Shown: positions 1-6,472, counted from the stretch's first letter. The stretch: 7,445 nt of DNA from an uncultured Erysipelotrichaceae bacterium (GCA_900544435.1 UQVG01000094.1:1-7445); one strand, 5' to 3'. Numbers and translations: made by a program. Notes: generated by a model not told the origin, from the sequence alone.

Positions 1-1112
1 ATATAGTTGTAGAATATGGAAATACAGTTCAATATTCATTTGATGATCTTATTCAAACAAAAGATATAGATAAAGATCAATTGAAAGAAATAAAAAAAGA
101 AACAAAAATAACAGATAATATAAAAAAAGAAGATCAAAAAGATTATCCAGCAATAGGTAAATATACAATAAATATCAAATATCAAGATCAAAAATTAAAA
201 AAGAAAGTAGTTGTTAAAGATACAACACCACCTGTCTTTAATGAAACAAATGAAGTTTCATTTGTAGAAGGTACAGAAAATTATGATTTTAATCAAACAA
301 TTAAAGCAACAGATTTAAGCAATGTTGATTTACAATACGACATGTCTTCATTAGATATCAATAAAGCAGGAGATTATCAAATGAAGGCAATAGCTAAAGA
401 TAGTTCTGGAAACCAAACAGAAAAAACAATTACTGTACATATTCAAGCTAAGCCGCAATTACCAGCAGCTAAAATTTATCATGGTGGAGGAAAAATAGTT
501 TGTATTGATGCAGGGCATCAAGGAAGAGGAAATAGTTCATTAGAACCTAATGGACCAGGATCTTCCACAATGAAAGCCAAAGTTACATCAGGAGCAACAG
601 GCTGTGTGACAGGAAAAACAGAATCACAAATTAATTTAGAGGTTGCATTAAAATTACAAGCAGCTTTATCAAAACAAGGATATACAGTAGTTATGTGTCG
701 TACATCACAAAATGTAGATTTATCAAATGCTCAAAGAGCTAAAATGGCTAATGAGGCACAGGCAGATGCTTTTATTCGTTTACATTGTGATTCAAGTGAA
801 TCATCTTCACCTACAGGGACACTTACTTTGGCACCATCAACTTCAAATAAGTATTGTGCAAGTATTGCTTCTCAATCACAAGCGTTATCAAAAAGTATTG
901 TGAACAATATTTGTAAGGTGACAGGTTCTAGAAATAGGGGTGTTTCAATTGTTGATAACATGACAGGATTGAATTGGTCAAAAGTACCTGTCACAATTGT
1001 AGAAATGGGATTTTTATCAAATCCGGGTGAAGATAGATTACTTTCTAGTGAGGAGTATCAAAACAAGATAGTTCAAGGAATTGTAAATGGAATTGGCGAA
1101 TATTTAAGTTAA
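1..1112 (+). CDS. Secreted N-acetylmuramoyl-L-alanine amidase (Amidase_3) with Ig-like modules, 5' end outside window
   Basis: Predicted zinc amidase that cuts the MurNAc-L-Ala bond of peptidoglycan outside the cell. The frame is open from base 3 to the TAA at 1110, giving 369 visible codons. The TTG at 81 is an internal Leu codon and not the start, so the N-terminus and any signal peptide lie left of the window. In visible numbering (residue 1 = base 3), residues 1-73 are the end of one Ig-like module and about 74-149 a second; the junction VKDTTPPVF is typical of DUF5011-like surface modules. Residues about 164-368 form the Amidase_3 domain: DAGH with zinc ligand H172, E207 in the KTES segment, H261 in RLHCDS, and catalytic E334 in VEMGFLSN. 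The C-terminus ends with the fold. The catalytic domain carries six cysteines, many for an exported Firmicute protein. The reductase gene follows after 22 bp, so co-transcription is likely. The fold call is firm; the biological role (division, sporulation or lysis) is not shown. Confidence 0.93.
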   Translation, partial: IVVEYGNTVQYSFDDLIQTKDIDKDQLKEIKKETKITDNIKKEDQKDYPAIGKYTINIKYQDQKLKKKVVVKDTTPPVFNETNEVSFVEGTENYDFNQTIKATDLSNVDLQYDMSSLDINKAGDYQMKAIAKDSSGNQTEKTITVHIQAKPQLPAAKIYHGGGKIVCIDAGHQGRGNSSLEPNGPGSSTMKAKVTSGATGCVTGKTESQINLEVALKLQAALSKQGYTVVMCRTSQNVDLSNAQRAKMANEAQADAFIRLHCDSSESSSPTGTLTLAPSTSNKYCASIASQSQALSKSIVNNICKVTGSRNRGVSIVDNMTGLNWSKVPVTIVEMGFLSNPGEDRLLSSEEYQNKIVQGIVNGIGEYLS

Positions 1113-1134
1113 GTAAAGGAAAGAGGAAAAAGGA

Positions 1135-2145
1135 ATGGAAAAAGTTACATTGGGAAGAACAGGCATTACTGTTAATCGTAATGGATTTGGTGCATTACCA
1201 ATTCAACGTGTAACAGGAGAAGATGCGACAACAATTTTAAGAAAGGCTTATGATCAAGGAATTCGTTTTTTTGATAGTGCAAGATGGTATAGTGATAGTG
1301 AAGAAAAACTAGGAAATGCATTAAGTGATGTTAGAAAAGATATTTATATTGCAACTAAAACGGGTTCTACAACAGTAGAGGGTTTTTGGAAAGATTTAGA
1401 AACAAGTTTAAATAATTTAAAAACAGATTATATTGATATTTATCAATTTCATAATCCTTCATTTTGTCCAAAGCCAGGAGATGGAACAGGACTTTATGAA
1501 GCTATGTTAGAAGCAAAAGCACAAGGAAAGATACATTTTATTGGGCTTACAAATCATCGTTTACCAGTAGCGATAGAAGCTTGTGAAAGTGGTTTATATG
1601 ATACAATTCAATTTCCATTTAGTTATTTAGCAGATCAAAAAGATATCGATTTAGTTAATAAATGTAAAGAAAATAATATTGGATTTATTTGTATGAAAGC
1701 TTTATCGGGAGGTCTTATTAATCGTTCTGATGCAGCTTATGCATATTTAGCACAATTTGATAATGTATTACCAATTTGGGGAATTCAAAAAGAAAGTGAA
1801 TTAGATGAATTTATTTCATATCAAACAAAAGCACCAGAACTTACACAAGAAATTCAAGATTTAATTGCGCACGATCGAAAAGAATTAGCAGGAGATTTCT
1901 GTAGAGGATGTGGTTATTGTATGCCTTGTCCTAAAGGTATTCAAATTAATCAATGTGCTAGAATGTCTTTAATGTTAAGAAGAGCACCAGCAGCAAGTTG
2001 GCTCAATGATCACTGGCAAGCAGAAATGAAAAAAATTGAAGAATGCTTAAACTGTGGAAAATGTAAACAACATTGTCCATATCATTTAAATACACCAGAA
2101 TTATTAAAGAAAAATTATGAAGATTACAAAACATTTTTAAAATAA
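1135..2145 (+). CDS. Aldo/keto reductase with C-terminal 4Fe-4S ferredoxin-like motifs
   Basis: Predicted cytoplasmic oxidoreductase of the AKR superfamily, in the COG1453-like branch that carries iron-sulfur clusters. Residues 1 to about 245 form the (beta/alpha)8 barrel, with the AKR tetrad visible as D47, Y52, K75 (ATKTG) and H106 (QFHNP). The tail has two Cys clusters. The first is C256-x2-C259-x2-C262-x2-C265 with a further C274. The second is C304-x2-C307-x2-C310-x3-C314-P, the classic 4Fe-4S ligand pattern. The length of 336 residues suits this branch. ATG at 1135 follows an AGAGG ribosome binding site at 1122-1126 with 8 nt spacing. There is no signal peptide. The gene lies 22 bp after the amidase and ends at a strong terminator, so the two probably share a transcript, although a reductase has no obvious link to wall hydrolysis. 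The substrate cannot be told from sequence; the paired cofactor sites suggest electron transfer between NAD(P)H and Fe-S centres. Confidence 0.93.
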   Translation: MEKVTLGRTGITVNRNGFGALPIQRVTGEDATTILRKAYDQGIRFFDSARWYSDSEEKLGNALSDVRKDIYIATKTGSTTVEGFWKDLETSLNNLKTDYIDIYQFHNPSFCPKPGDGTGLYEAMLEAKAQGKIHFIGLTNHRLPVAIEACESGLYDTIQFPFSYLADQKDIDLVNKCKENNIGFICMKALSGGLINRSDAAYAYLAQFDNVLPIWGIQKESELDEFISYQTKAPELTQEIQDLIAHDRKELAGDFCRGCGYCMPCPKGIQINQCARMSLMLRRAPAASWLNDHWQAEMKKIEECLNCGKCKQHCPYHLNTPELLKKNYEDYKTFLK

Positions 2146-2146
2146 A

Positions 2147-2185
2147 AAAATAGGATGTGCTACAAAATGTAGCGCATCCTATTTT
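2147..2185. terminator. Bidirectional intrinsic terminator between convergent genes
   Basis: A 17-bp stem pairs 2147-2163 with 2169-2185 around a 5-nt loop (AAAAT). The one non-Watson-Crick position is 2158/2174, which is a U-G wobble on the plus transcript. The core is TAGGATGTGC paired with GCGCATCCTA. Reading plus, the stem ends in TTTT; reading minus, it is followed by a longer T-rich tract (TTTTTTTATTTT). It should stop both the reductase transcript and the convergent NlpC/P60 transcript. Its right arm overlaps the minus-strand stop codon at 2184-2186. Confidence 0.88.
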
Positions 2186-3551
2186 AATAAAGTCTACGAC
2201 AATTATAAATACGACTATAGAAATAACTTCCTGGAGCAACAGATGTTACTTTTACACATTGATTAGGATCCTGACCAACAGTTTCAGAACCTTTTCCAGA
2301 AGCATGTACCATATTACCATTACCAATATAAATACCAATATGAGAAACGCCACTACCATAGCTAAAAGTAATAACATCCCCAATTTGTAAATGACTATAA
2401 GATACGGCCTTACCACTACTTGCATATCCTGCAGCAGTTGATCTTCCAATACTTACTCCAGTTTGATTATGTGCCCAATAAACAAGACCAGAACAATCAA
2501 AATAATTAGGACCGCTTGCACCCCAATAGTAACGTTTTCCTTGTTTAGATAAAGCTTTATTAGCAATAGCAATACCTAATGCTGTACTATCTTGAGATGG
2601 CTTAGAACTACTATTTGAATTGTTGTTTGAATTATTGTTGTTTGCATTACTATTCGAATTATTATTTGAGTTATTATTCGAATTATTTGTACTATTACTT
2701 GTGTTATTATTGCTTGAATTTTGATTATTGTTGTTAGAAGGATTTGGTTTAGGTGTAGGAATTTGACTGACATGTCCTACATCATCCTTTTTAGATTGTT
2801 CATAGAACGCAGCTAATGAAGCATCAATAGCATTTGAACGACTAGCAGCGACATTGGCATCTACTTCAGTAGCAGCAATTTGTTTTCTTTGTTCTTCTAA
2901 TAAGGCTTCATATTGAACTTGAATAGTAGCTTGTTCCTTCTTTTGTTCCTCTAAAACAGCTTTAGCGTTTACTAATGTAACTTTTTGATTTTCAATTTCT
3001 TTTTTCTTTTCAAGCATTTGAGCAATTAATTCTTGATCACTTGCAGTAAGTGTGTTGAAACTATCTATTCTAGATAACATATCTGTGAAATTTTCAGCAC
3101 CAAAGACATAATTGATAAATGTATTTTCATTCATATAAGATTGCATGACATACATACGATCTTTTATTTCTTGATTATCTTGATCAATTTCAGCTTGAGT
3201 ATTTTGAATAGATGTTTCGACATATTGAATTTCAGCTTCTTTGGATGAAATATCTGCATTAATAGAATCTAATTTCTTTTGTACACTATCCAATGTTTGT
3301 GTTGTATTCGCTGCAGCACTTTTTTGATTTTCTAAATCCTTTTTTAATTTTTTATTTTTAGTTTTAAGATAACTATTAAATTCTTCACATGTTTTTTTAT
3401 TACTATTAGTTAATTTTCCGCTTGCACATATCGACATGTATTTTGCTTCGTTTTTTGAAAAGTCAATAGCCTCAACAGGCTTTATACAATAACATGTAGA
3501 TACTAACATAGCAGATGATACAAGACCTACAAAATACTTTTTAAATTTCAA
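2184..3551 (-). CDS. Secreted NlpC/P60 (C40) endopeptidase with PcsB/CwlO-like coiled-coil domain and Asn-rich linker
   Basis: Predicted extracellular cysteine endopeptidase cutting peptidoglycan stem peptides. I place the start at TTG 3551, giving 455 residues. A GTG at 3560 lies inside the GAGGGGGTG ribosome binding site, so it is unlikely, and the TTG form MKFKKYFV lines up with the paralogue. Residues 1-28 are a signal peptide ending PVEA. A short motif with C42 and C55 (C-x12-C) follows. Residues about 60-240 are coiled coil with the PcsB/CwlO-type hinge segment (MQSY, VFGAENF, SRIDS). Residues about 271-317 are an Asn/Ser linker, and about 320-455 the NlpC/P60 domain with catalytic C353 (FDCSG), H404 (SHIGIYIG) and H416. 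Two further cysteines, C432 and C451, lie near the C-terminus. It is a tandem paralogue of the gene at 3645-4817, with its own promoter and terminator. PcsB-type coiled coils in other Firmicutes are controlled by FtsEX; that partner is only inferred here. Confidence 0.93.
   Translation of the reverse strand: MKFKKYFVGLVSSAMLVSTCYCIKPVEAIDFSKNEAKYMSICASGKLTNSNKKTCEEFNSYLKTKNKKLKKDLENQKSAAANTTQTLDSVQKKLDSINADISSKEAEIQYVETSIQNTQAEIDQDNQEIKDRMYVMQSYMNENTFINYVFGAENFTDMLSRIDSFNTLTASDQELIAQMLEKKKEIENQKVTLVNAKAVLEEQKKEQATIQVQYEALLEEQRKQIAATEVDANVAASRSNAIDASLAAFYEQSKKDDVGHVSQIPTPKPNPSNNNNQNSSNNNTSNSTNNSNNNSNNNSNSNANNNNSNNNSNSSSKPSQDSTALGIAIANKALSKQGKRYYWGASGPNYFDCSGLVYWAHNQTGVSIGRSTAAGYASSGKAVSYSHLQIGDVITFSYGSGVSHIGIYIGNGNMVHASGKGSETVGQDPNQCVKVTSVAPGSYFYSRIYNCRRLY
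2604..2738 (-). repeat. Low-complexity Asn/Ser-rich linker-coding tract
   Basis: This stretch encodes about 45 residues that are almost wholly Asn and Ser (blocks such as SNNNSN), joining the coiled coil to the NlpC/P60 domain of the enclosing gene. On the plus strand it reads as degenerate repeats of the type ATTATT(C/T)GAATTATT. AAT/AAC and serine codons are mixed, so it is not a pure microsatellite. A flexible, glycosylatable or wall-spanning spacer is the likely role. The paralogue upstream has a shorter Gly/Ser/Thr/Pro linker instead. Confidence 0.8.
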
Positions 3552-3557
3552 GCGAAA

Positions 3558-3566
3558 CACCCCCTC
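3558..3566 (-). promoter_or_regulatory. Ribosome binding site that fixes the TTG start at 3551
   Basis: Reading minus, GAGGGGGTG is followed by TTTCGC and then TTG. This is a good match to the anti-Shine-Dalgarno sequence with 6 nt to TTG. The GTG at 3560-3558 is part of the site itself, so using it as the start would leave no ribosome binding site. Confidence 0.72.
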
Positions 3567-3572
3567 ATATTA

Positions 3573-3601
3573 TTTATACATCACTTCATTAAAAAAGTAA
3601 A
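3573..3601 (-). promoter_or_regulatory. Predicted sigma-A-type promoter for the NlpC/P60 gene at 2184-3551
   Basis: Reading minus, TTTACT (3601-3596) and TATAAA (3578-3573) are separated by exactly 17 bp, with TG directly before the -10 box. Transcription would begin near 3566, giving a leader of about 15 nt that starts at the ribosome binding site. The gene upstream of this promoter ends in its own terminator, which supports independent transcription. Confidence 0.6.
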
Positions 3602-3616
3602 TAATCATAAATATCC

Positions 3617-3647
3617 CTAAAATAAAAAAGGCAAGATGCCTTTTTTA
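3617..3647 (-). terminator. Intrinsic terminator of the upstream NlpC/P60 gene
   Basis: An 11-bp stem pairs 3623-3633 with 3637-3647 around a 3-nt loop: GGCA/TGCC closed by six A-T pairs and one more. On the minus strand it runs into TTTTTTATTTTAGGG. The arm nearest the gene contains its TAA stop codon (3645-3647), so the hairpin begins at the end of the coding region. Confidence 0.83.
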
Positions 3648-4817
3648 ATATGGTCTTACTGCACAAGTAAATCTACTTACATTAGAAGCAATTTTAACAA
3701 CATCACCTGTTCGAGGAGCATGAATATATCGTCCTCCACCAATGTAAATACCTACATGTCCGCTTTTCCATAAGATGTCTCCTGGTTGAGCTTGACTTAA
3801 TGGAATGATGGCTCCTGCATGTCCTTGAGAACCAGAATAGTGATCAAGTGAAACACCAGCTTGAGCATAACACCACATAACTAATCCTGAACAGTCAAAT
3901 GAATTAGGACCACTAGCTCCCCATACATAAGGACAACCTAATTTAGAATAAGCAGCAGCTACGACTGTTGAACCATACTTATTTGTAGTTGGAATATTTG
4001 TAGATGGTTTAATAGTTGTTGAACCATTACCTTTATTACCACCACTACCACCAGATGAAGATGGTTGAGTTACAACTACAAAAGATAAGAAAGAATCTAA
4101 TGAGTTTTGAGTATCAGAAACTTTAGATTTTTCACTTTCAGCAGCAGCTAAATCTTGTTTTTGTTTAGCTAATAAATCTTCATATTGTGATTGTAAAGCA
4201 TATTGTTGGTTTTGTTGAGAAACAATATTTGCTTTTACTGTTTCAACAGTTGCTTTTTGAGATTCAACTTGTTTCTTTTCATCAGCTATTTTTTCTACTA
4301 ATTCTTTATCAAATTGAGTGATTTCATTGACACTATCAATTCTTGAAAAGAAATCAGAGAAATTAGAAGCACCGAAAATAAATTCAATATAACTATTACT
4401 ATTGTTGTATGATTGCATTGCATACATACGTTCTTTGACTTCGTTTTCTTTAGCAGTAATACTATCTTCTAATGATTTAATTGAACTTTCTAAATAGTTG
4501 ATTTCTTGTTGCTTTTGTTCAATTTGGTTATTTAAATCAGCAATTTTAGAAACTACATCATCTAATGAACTTTGAGTATCTGAAATTTTAGATTTAGATT
4601 CATCAATTGAACTTTGTAATTGATTGTTTTTCTTTTTTAAATAAGAATTAAATTGTTTACAAGTATTATAATTACTATTAGATAAACTTTTACTAGCGCA
4701 AAGTTTCATATATTTATTCTCTTGCCCTTCAAAGTTTACAGCATGAACTTGACTTGTAGAACAAAAAATTGATACTAACAAAGTAAAACAAATCATGGAG
4801 ATAAAACTCTTTTTCAT
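3645..4817 (-). CDS. Secreted NlpC/P60 (C40) endopeptidase with PcsB/CwlO-like coiled-coil domain
   Basis: Predicted extracellular peptidoglycan endopeptidase of 390 residues. ATG 4817 follows a GGGAGGA ribosome binding site at 4833-4827 with 9 nt spacing. Residues 1-26 are a signal peptide (MKKS start, hydrophobic core, VHA cleavage region). C40 and C53 form the same C-x12-C motif as the paralogue, within a shared KYM-x2-CAS / TC-x2-FNSYL context. Residues about 60-243 are coiled coil containing the shared segment MYAMQSY / FIFGASNF / SRIDS. Residues about 250-280 are a Ser/Gly/Thr/Pro linker. The NlpC/P60 domain spans about 282-390 with catalytic C309 (FDCSG), H354 (GHVGIYIG) and H366 (YIHAP). 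The C-terminus FTCAVRPY is usual for the family. Extra cysteines C295, C316 and C385 lie in the domain. The gene is divergent from GH25 and upstream of its paralogue. By analogy it may act in cell separation under FtsEX or WalRK control; neither is visible here. Confidence 0.95.
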   Translation of the reverse strand: MKKSFISMICFTLLVSIFCSTSQVHAVNFEGQENKYMKLCASKSLSNSNYNTCKQFNSYLKKKNNQLQSSIDESKSKISDTQSSLDDVVSKIADLNNQIEQKQQEINYLESSIKSLEDSITAKENEVKERMYAMQSYNNSNSYIEFIFGASNFSDFFSRIDSVNEITQFDKELVEKIADEKKQVESQKATVETVKANIVSQQNQQYALQSQYEDLLAKQKQDLAAAESEKSKVSDTQNSLDSFLSFVVVTQPSSSGGSGGNKGNGSTTIKPSTNIPTTNKYGSTVVAAAYSKLGCPYVWGASGPNSFDCSGLVMWCYAQAGVSLDHYSGSQGHAGAIIPLSQAQPGDILWKSGHVGIYIGGGRYIHAPRTGDVVKIASNVSRFTCAVRPY

Positions 4818-4839
4818 AACTATAATTCCTCCCGTAGCT

Positions 4840-4868
4840 ATTATCTTATTTTTTTAACCAAAAGTAAA
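4840..4868 (-). promoter_or_regulatory. Predicted sigma-A-type promoter for the NlpC/P60 gene at 3645-4817
   Basis: Reading minus, TTTACT (4868-4863) and GATAAT (4845-4840) are 17 bp apart. The predicted start near 4833 coincides with the first base of the GGGAGGA ribosome binding site, so the leader is only about 15 nt. The -35 hexamer is identical to that of the paralogue's promoter. The divergent GH25 gene shares the 115-bp intergenic region. Confidence 0.55.
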
Positions 4869-4932
4869 TATAAACAACGATAATAATAACATTTTTGACA
4901 TTATGACATATTTTATAATGAGGTGAATAATT

Positions 4933-5940
4933 TTGGTAAAACATGGAATAGATGTTTCTAAATTTCAAGGAGTGATTGATTGGCAAGAGGTTAAAAAACA
5001 TATAGATTTTGCGATTATTAGATGTGGTTATGGGAGTAATCTTGAAAGTCAAGATGATCCTTTTTTTAAAAGAAATGCAGATGAATGTACACGTTTAAAA
5101 ATCCCTTTTGGGGTTTATTTATATTCTTATGCAACCAATGAAAGAGAAGCTTTATCAGAAGCAGAACATGTTTTAAGACTCGTAAAAGATTATCAAATGG
5201 CTTATCCTGTTTATTATGATTTAGAAGATAATAATACAACTGGAAGACAAAGTAATCAAACAATAGCGAATATTGCTCAAACATTTGCAAAAAGATTAGA
5301 ACAAGAGGGTTACTACGTAGGAATGTATGCATCATTATTCTGGTTTAGAACTAAACTTACAAGTCCTATCTTTAATGAATATACAAAATGGATTGCAAGA
5401 TATAATGATGAACTTAATTATGATGGGGAATATGGTATGTGGCAATATAGCGCTACAGGAAATGTTTTAGGTATTGATACAATGGTTGATTTAAATTATG
5501 CCTATCAAGATTTTCCACAAATTATAGAAGAGGGTGGCTTCAATAATTTTTCAAATACAAATTTAACAAGGTATAAAATAGGAGATGAGGTAGAATTTCA
5601 CCATGTATTTTTAACTAGTGAATCCTCGCAACCATTAATGCCATATCGTCATTTTGGAATTATTACAAGAATTGTTCAAGGAGCTAGAAATCCTTATCTT
5701 ATCGGACAAGATGCAGGCTGGGTCAATGATCAAGTTATAGAAAGAAAAATAAGATATTTAAGTGCACCAGATTATACAGGTAATAGTTTTACAGATGCTT
5801 TGCGTTCTATTCAAGAAGATGCTTCTTTTGCTAATAGAACAAAATTAGCTAAATTAAATGGAATAGATAATTATACAGGTTCACAAAGACAAAATGATGA
5901 ATTATTAAGATTACTTAAAGAAGGAAAATTAAGGACATAA
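4933..5940 (+). CDS. GH25 muramidase (lysozyme) with C-terminal wall-binding-like modules, no signal peptide
   Basis: Predicted beta-1,4-N-acetylmuramidase cutting the glycan backbone. The start is TTG 4933, after the GAGGTGA site at 4920-4926; a TAA at 4928-4930 just upstream blocks any longer frame here. Residues 1 to about 200 are the GH25 barrel: GIDVSKFQG with D7, YYDLED with D96 and E98 (the catalytic DxE pair), and D186 near the barrel end (DLNYAYQ). Residues about 211-276 look like a small beta-rich module (IGDEV, FGIITRIV, GARNPYL, GWVND). Residues about 285-335 form a short helical module (SFANRTKLAKLNGI, then LLRLLKEGKL) of a kind seen at the ends of GH25 lysins; both module calls are from pattern memory. 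The protein begins with the catalytic domain, so there is no Sec signal. Release would need lysis, a holin or another route, as for phage endolysins. No phage genes are nearby. Length is 335 residues. Confidence 0.93.
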   Translation: MVKHGIDVSKFQGVIDWQEVKKHIDFAIIRCGYGSNLESQDDPFFKRNADECTRLKIPFGVYLYSYATNEREALSEAEHVLRLVKDYQMAYPVYYDLEDNNTTGRQSNQTIANIAQTFAKRLEQEGYYVGMYASLFWFRTKLTSPIFNEYTKWIARYNDELNYDGEYGMWQYSATGNVLGIDTMVDLNYAYQDFPQIIEEGGFNNFSNTNLTRYKIGDEVEFHHVFLTSESSQPLMPYRHFGIITRIVQGARNPYLIGQDAGWVNDQVIERKIRYLSAPDYTGNSFTDALRSIQEDASFANRTKLAKLNGIDNYTGSQRQNDELLRLLKEGKLRT

Positions 5941-5942
5941 AA

Positions 5943-5973
5943 AAGAGCTTAGATTCTTTTTTCATAAGCTCTT
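5943..5973. terminator. Probable terminator hairpin between convergent GH25 and GNAT genes
   Basis: A 9-bp stem pairs AAGAGCTTA (5943-5951) with TAAGCTCTT (5965-5973) around a 13-nt loop. On the minus strand the stem is followed by TTTT only; on the plus strand the T-rich tail is weak. It lies 3 bp after the GH25 stop codon and its left arm contains the GNAT stop codon (5949-5951). It is weaker than the other terminators of the window. Confidence 0.55.
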
Positions 5974-6443
5974 CTTAAAGAACCACTTTTTAAAGTGATT
6001 TCTCCACAATATTTAAAACCATATTTAGTTAAAAAACTTTGCATAGAAAGATTATCATGATGCGTATCCATTCTAACACTATGATAATCTGGATACATAG
6101 CAACTGCTTGATCTAAAATCGTAGAAGCTAATCCTTTTCCTTTATATTCATTATCAACAGCAATACGATGTACACATATATAAGGACAATTTAAAATCCA
6201 TTTTCCTTCAATACGGTTATAAGCAGGTTCTCCATGAATCGTTACCATACACGTTCCTAAAATAACACCGTCTTCTTCTAAAACATAAGCTTCATTATTT
6301 TCTATATCTTTTTCAATTGTTTCTTCATTAGGATATCCATCTTGCCATTGATCAATATCATTATTTTTGAAATAAGTTTTTGCTTGATTAATAATGTCAA
6401 TGACACGTGAAATATCTTCGATTTTCGTTGGTCTTAAAATCAT
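5949..6443 (-). CDS. GNAT family N-acetyltransferase
   Basis: Predicted cytoplasmic acetyl-CoA-dependent acetyltransferase of 164 residues. I chose ATG 6443 because a GGGAGG ribosome binding site (6456-6451) sits 7 nt upstream. The longer frame from TTG 6458 would have that site inside the coding sequence. The fold is visible in order: beta strand MILRPTKIEDI at the start, QWQDGYP at residues 32-38, the central strand near 90-99, then the acetyl-CoA pyrophosphate loop VDNEYKGKGLAS (about 96-107, R/Q-x2-G-x-G/A-like with Lys in the first place). The C-terminal SMQSFLTKYGFKYCG segment (about 133-147) is typical of the family. It may modify a protein N-terminus, small amine or antibiotic; the sequence does not say. 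It is convergent to GH25 and divergent from acpP, with its own promoter. Confidence 0.9.
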   Translation of the reverse strand: MILRPTKIEDISRVIDIINQAKTYFKNNDIDQWQDGYPNEETIEKDIENNEAYVLEEDGVILGTCMVTIHGEPAYNRIEGKWILNCPYICVHRIAVDNEYKGKGLASTILDQAVAMYPDYHSVRMDTHHDNLSMQSFLTKYGFKYCGEITLKSGSLRRAYEKRI

Positions 6444-6472
6444 TATTTTACCTCCCAAACATACTTTTCTAA

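Noticed and set aside
81..83. TTG at 81 as the start of the amidase gene
   Set aside because: The frame is open back to base 3 with continuing Ig-like sequence and no ribosome binding site; it is an internal Leu codon.
2003..2449. Small open frames on both strands around the reductase end and the NlpC/P60 3' end
   Set aside because: They overlap well-supported genes in other frames, have low-complexity hydrophobic or Thr/Asn-rich products, and lack convincing ribosome binding sites.
2576..2773. Open frame antisense-frame product rich in Ile/Gln over the Asn-rich tract
   Set aside because: It is a frame-shifted reading of the repetitive Asn/Ser codons and has no independent support.
3470..3551. 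Lipoprotein signal (lipobox) in the NlpC/P60 signal peptides
   Set aside because: The residues before the cysteines (VST-C and SIF-C) lack the small G/A/S residue at -1, and a normal cleavage region follows.
4886..4908. WalR box upstream of the wall hydrolase genes
   Set aside because: The hexamers do not match TGTWAH and are offset by 9 and 8 bp instead of the 11 bp of the known direct repeat.
4846..5335. Minus-strand open frames overlapping the GH25 start and body
   Set aside because: They cover the divergent promoter region and the strongly supported GH25 coding sequence; products look like shadow translations.
5981..6000. Hairpin CACTTT-TT-AAAGTG within the GNAT 3' end
   Set aside because: Short A/T-rich dyad within coding sequence, with no T tract and no position that suggests function.
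6444..6458. TTG 6458 as GNAT start
   Set aside because: The first codons are the ribosome binding site itself (TTGGGAGG); ATG 6443 has proper spacing.
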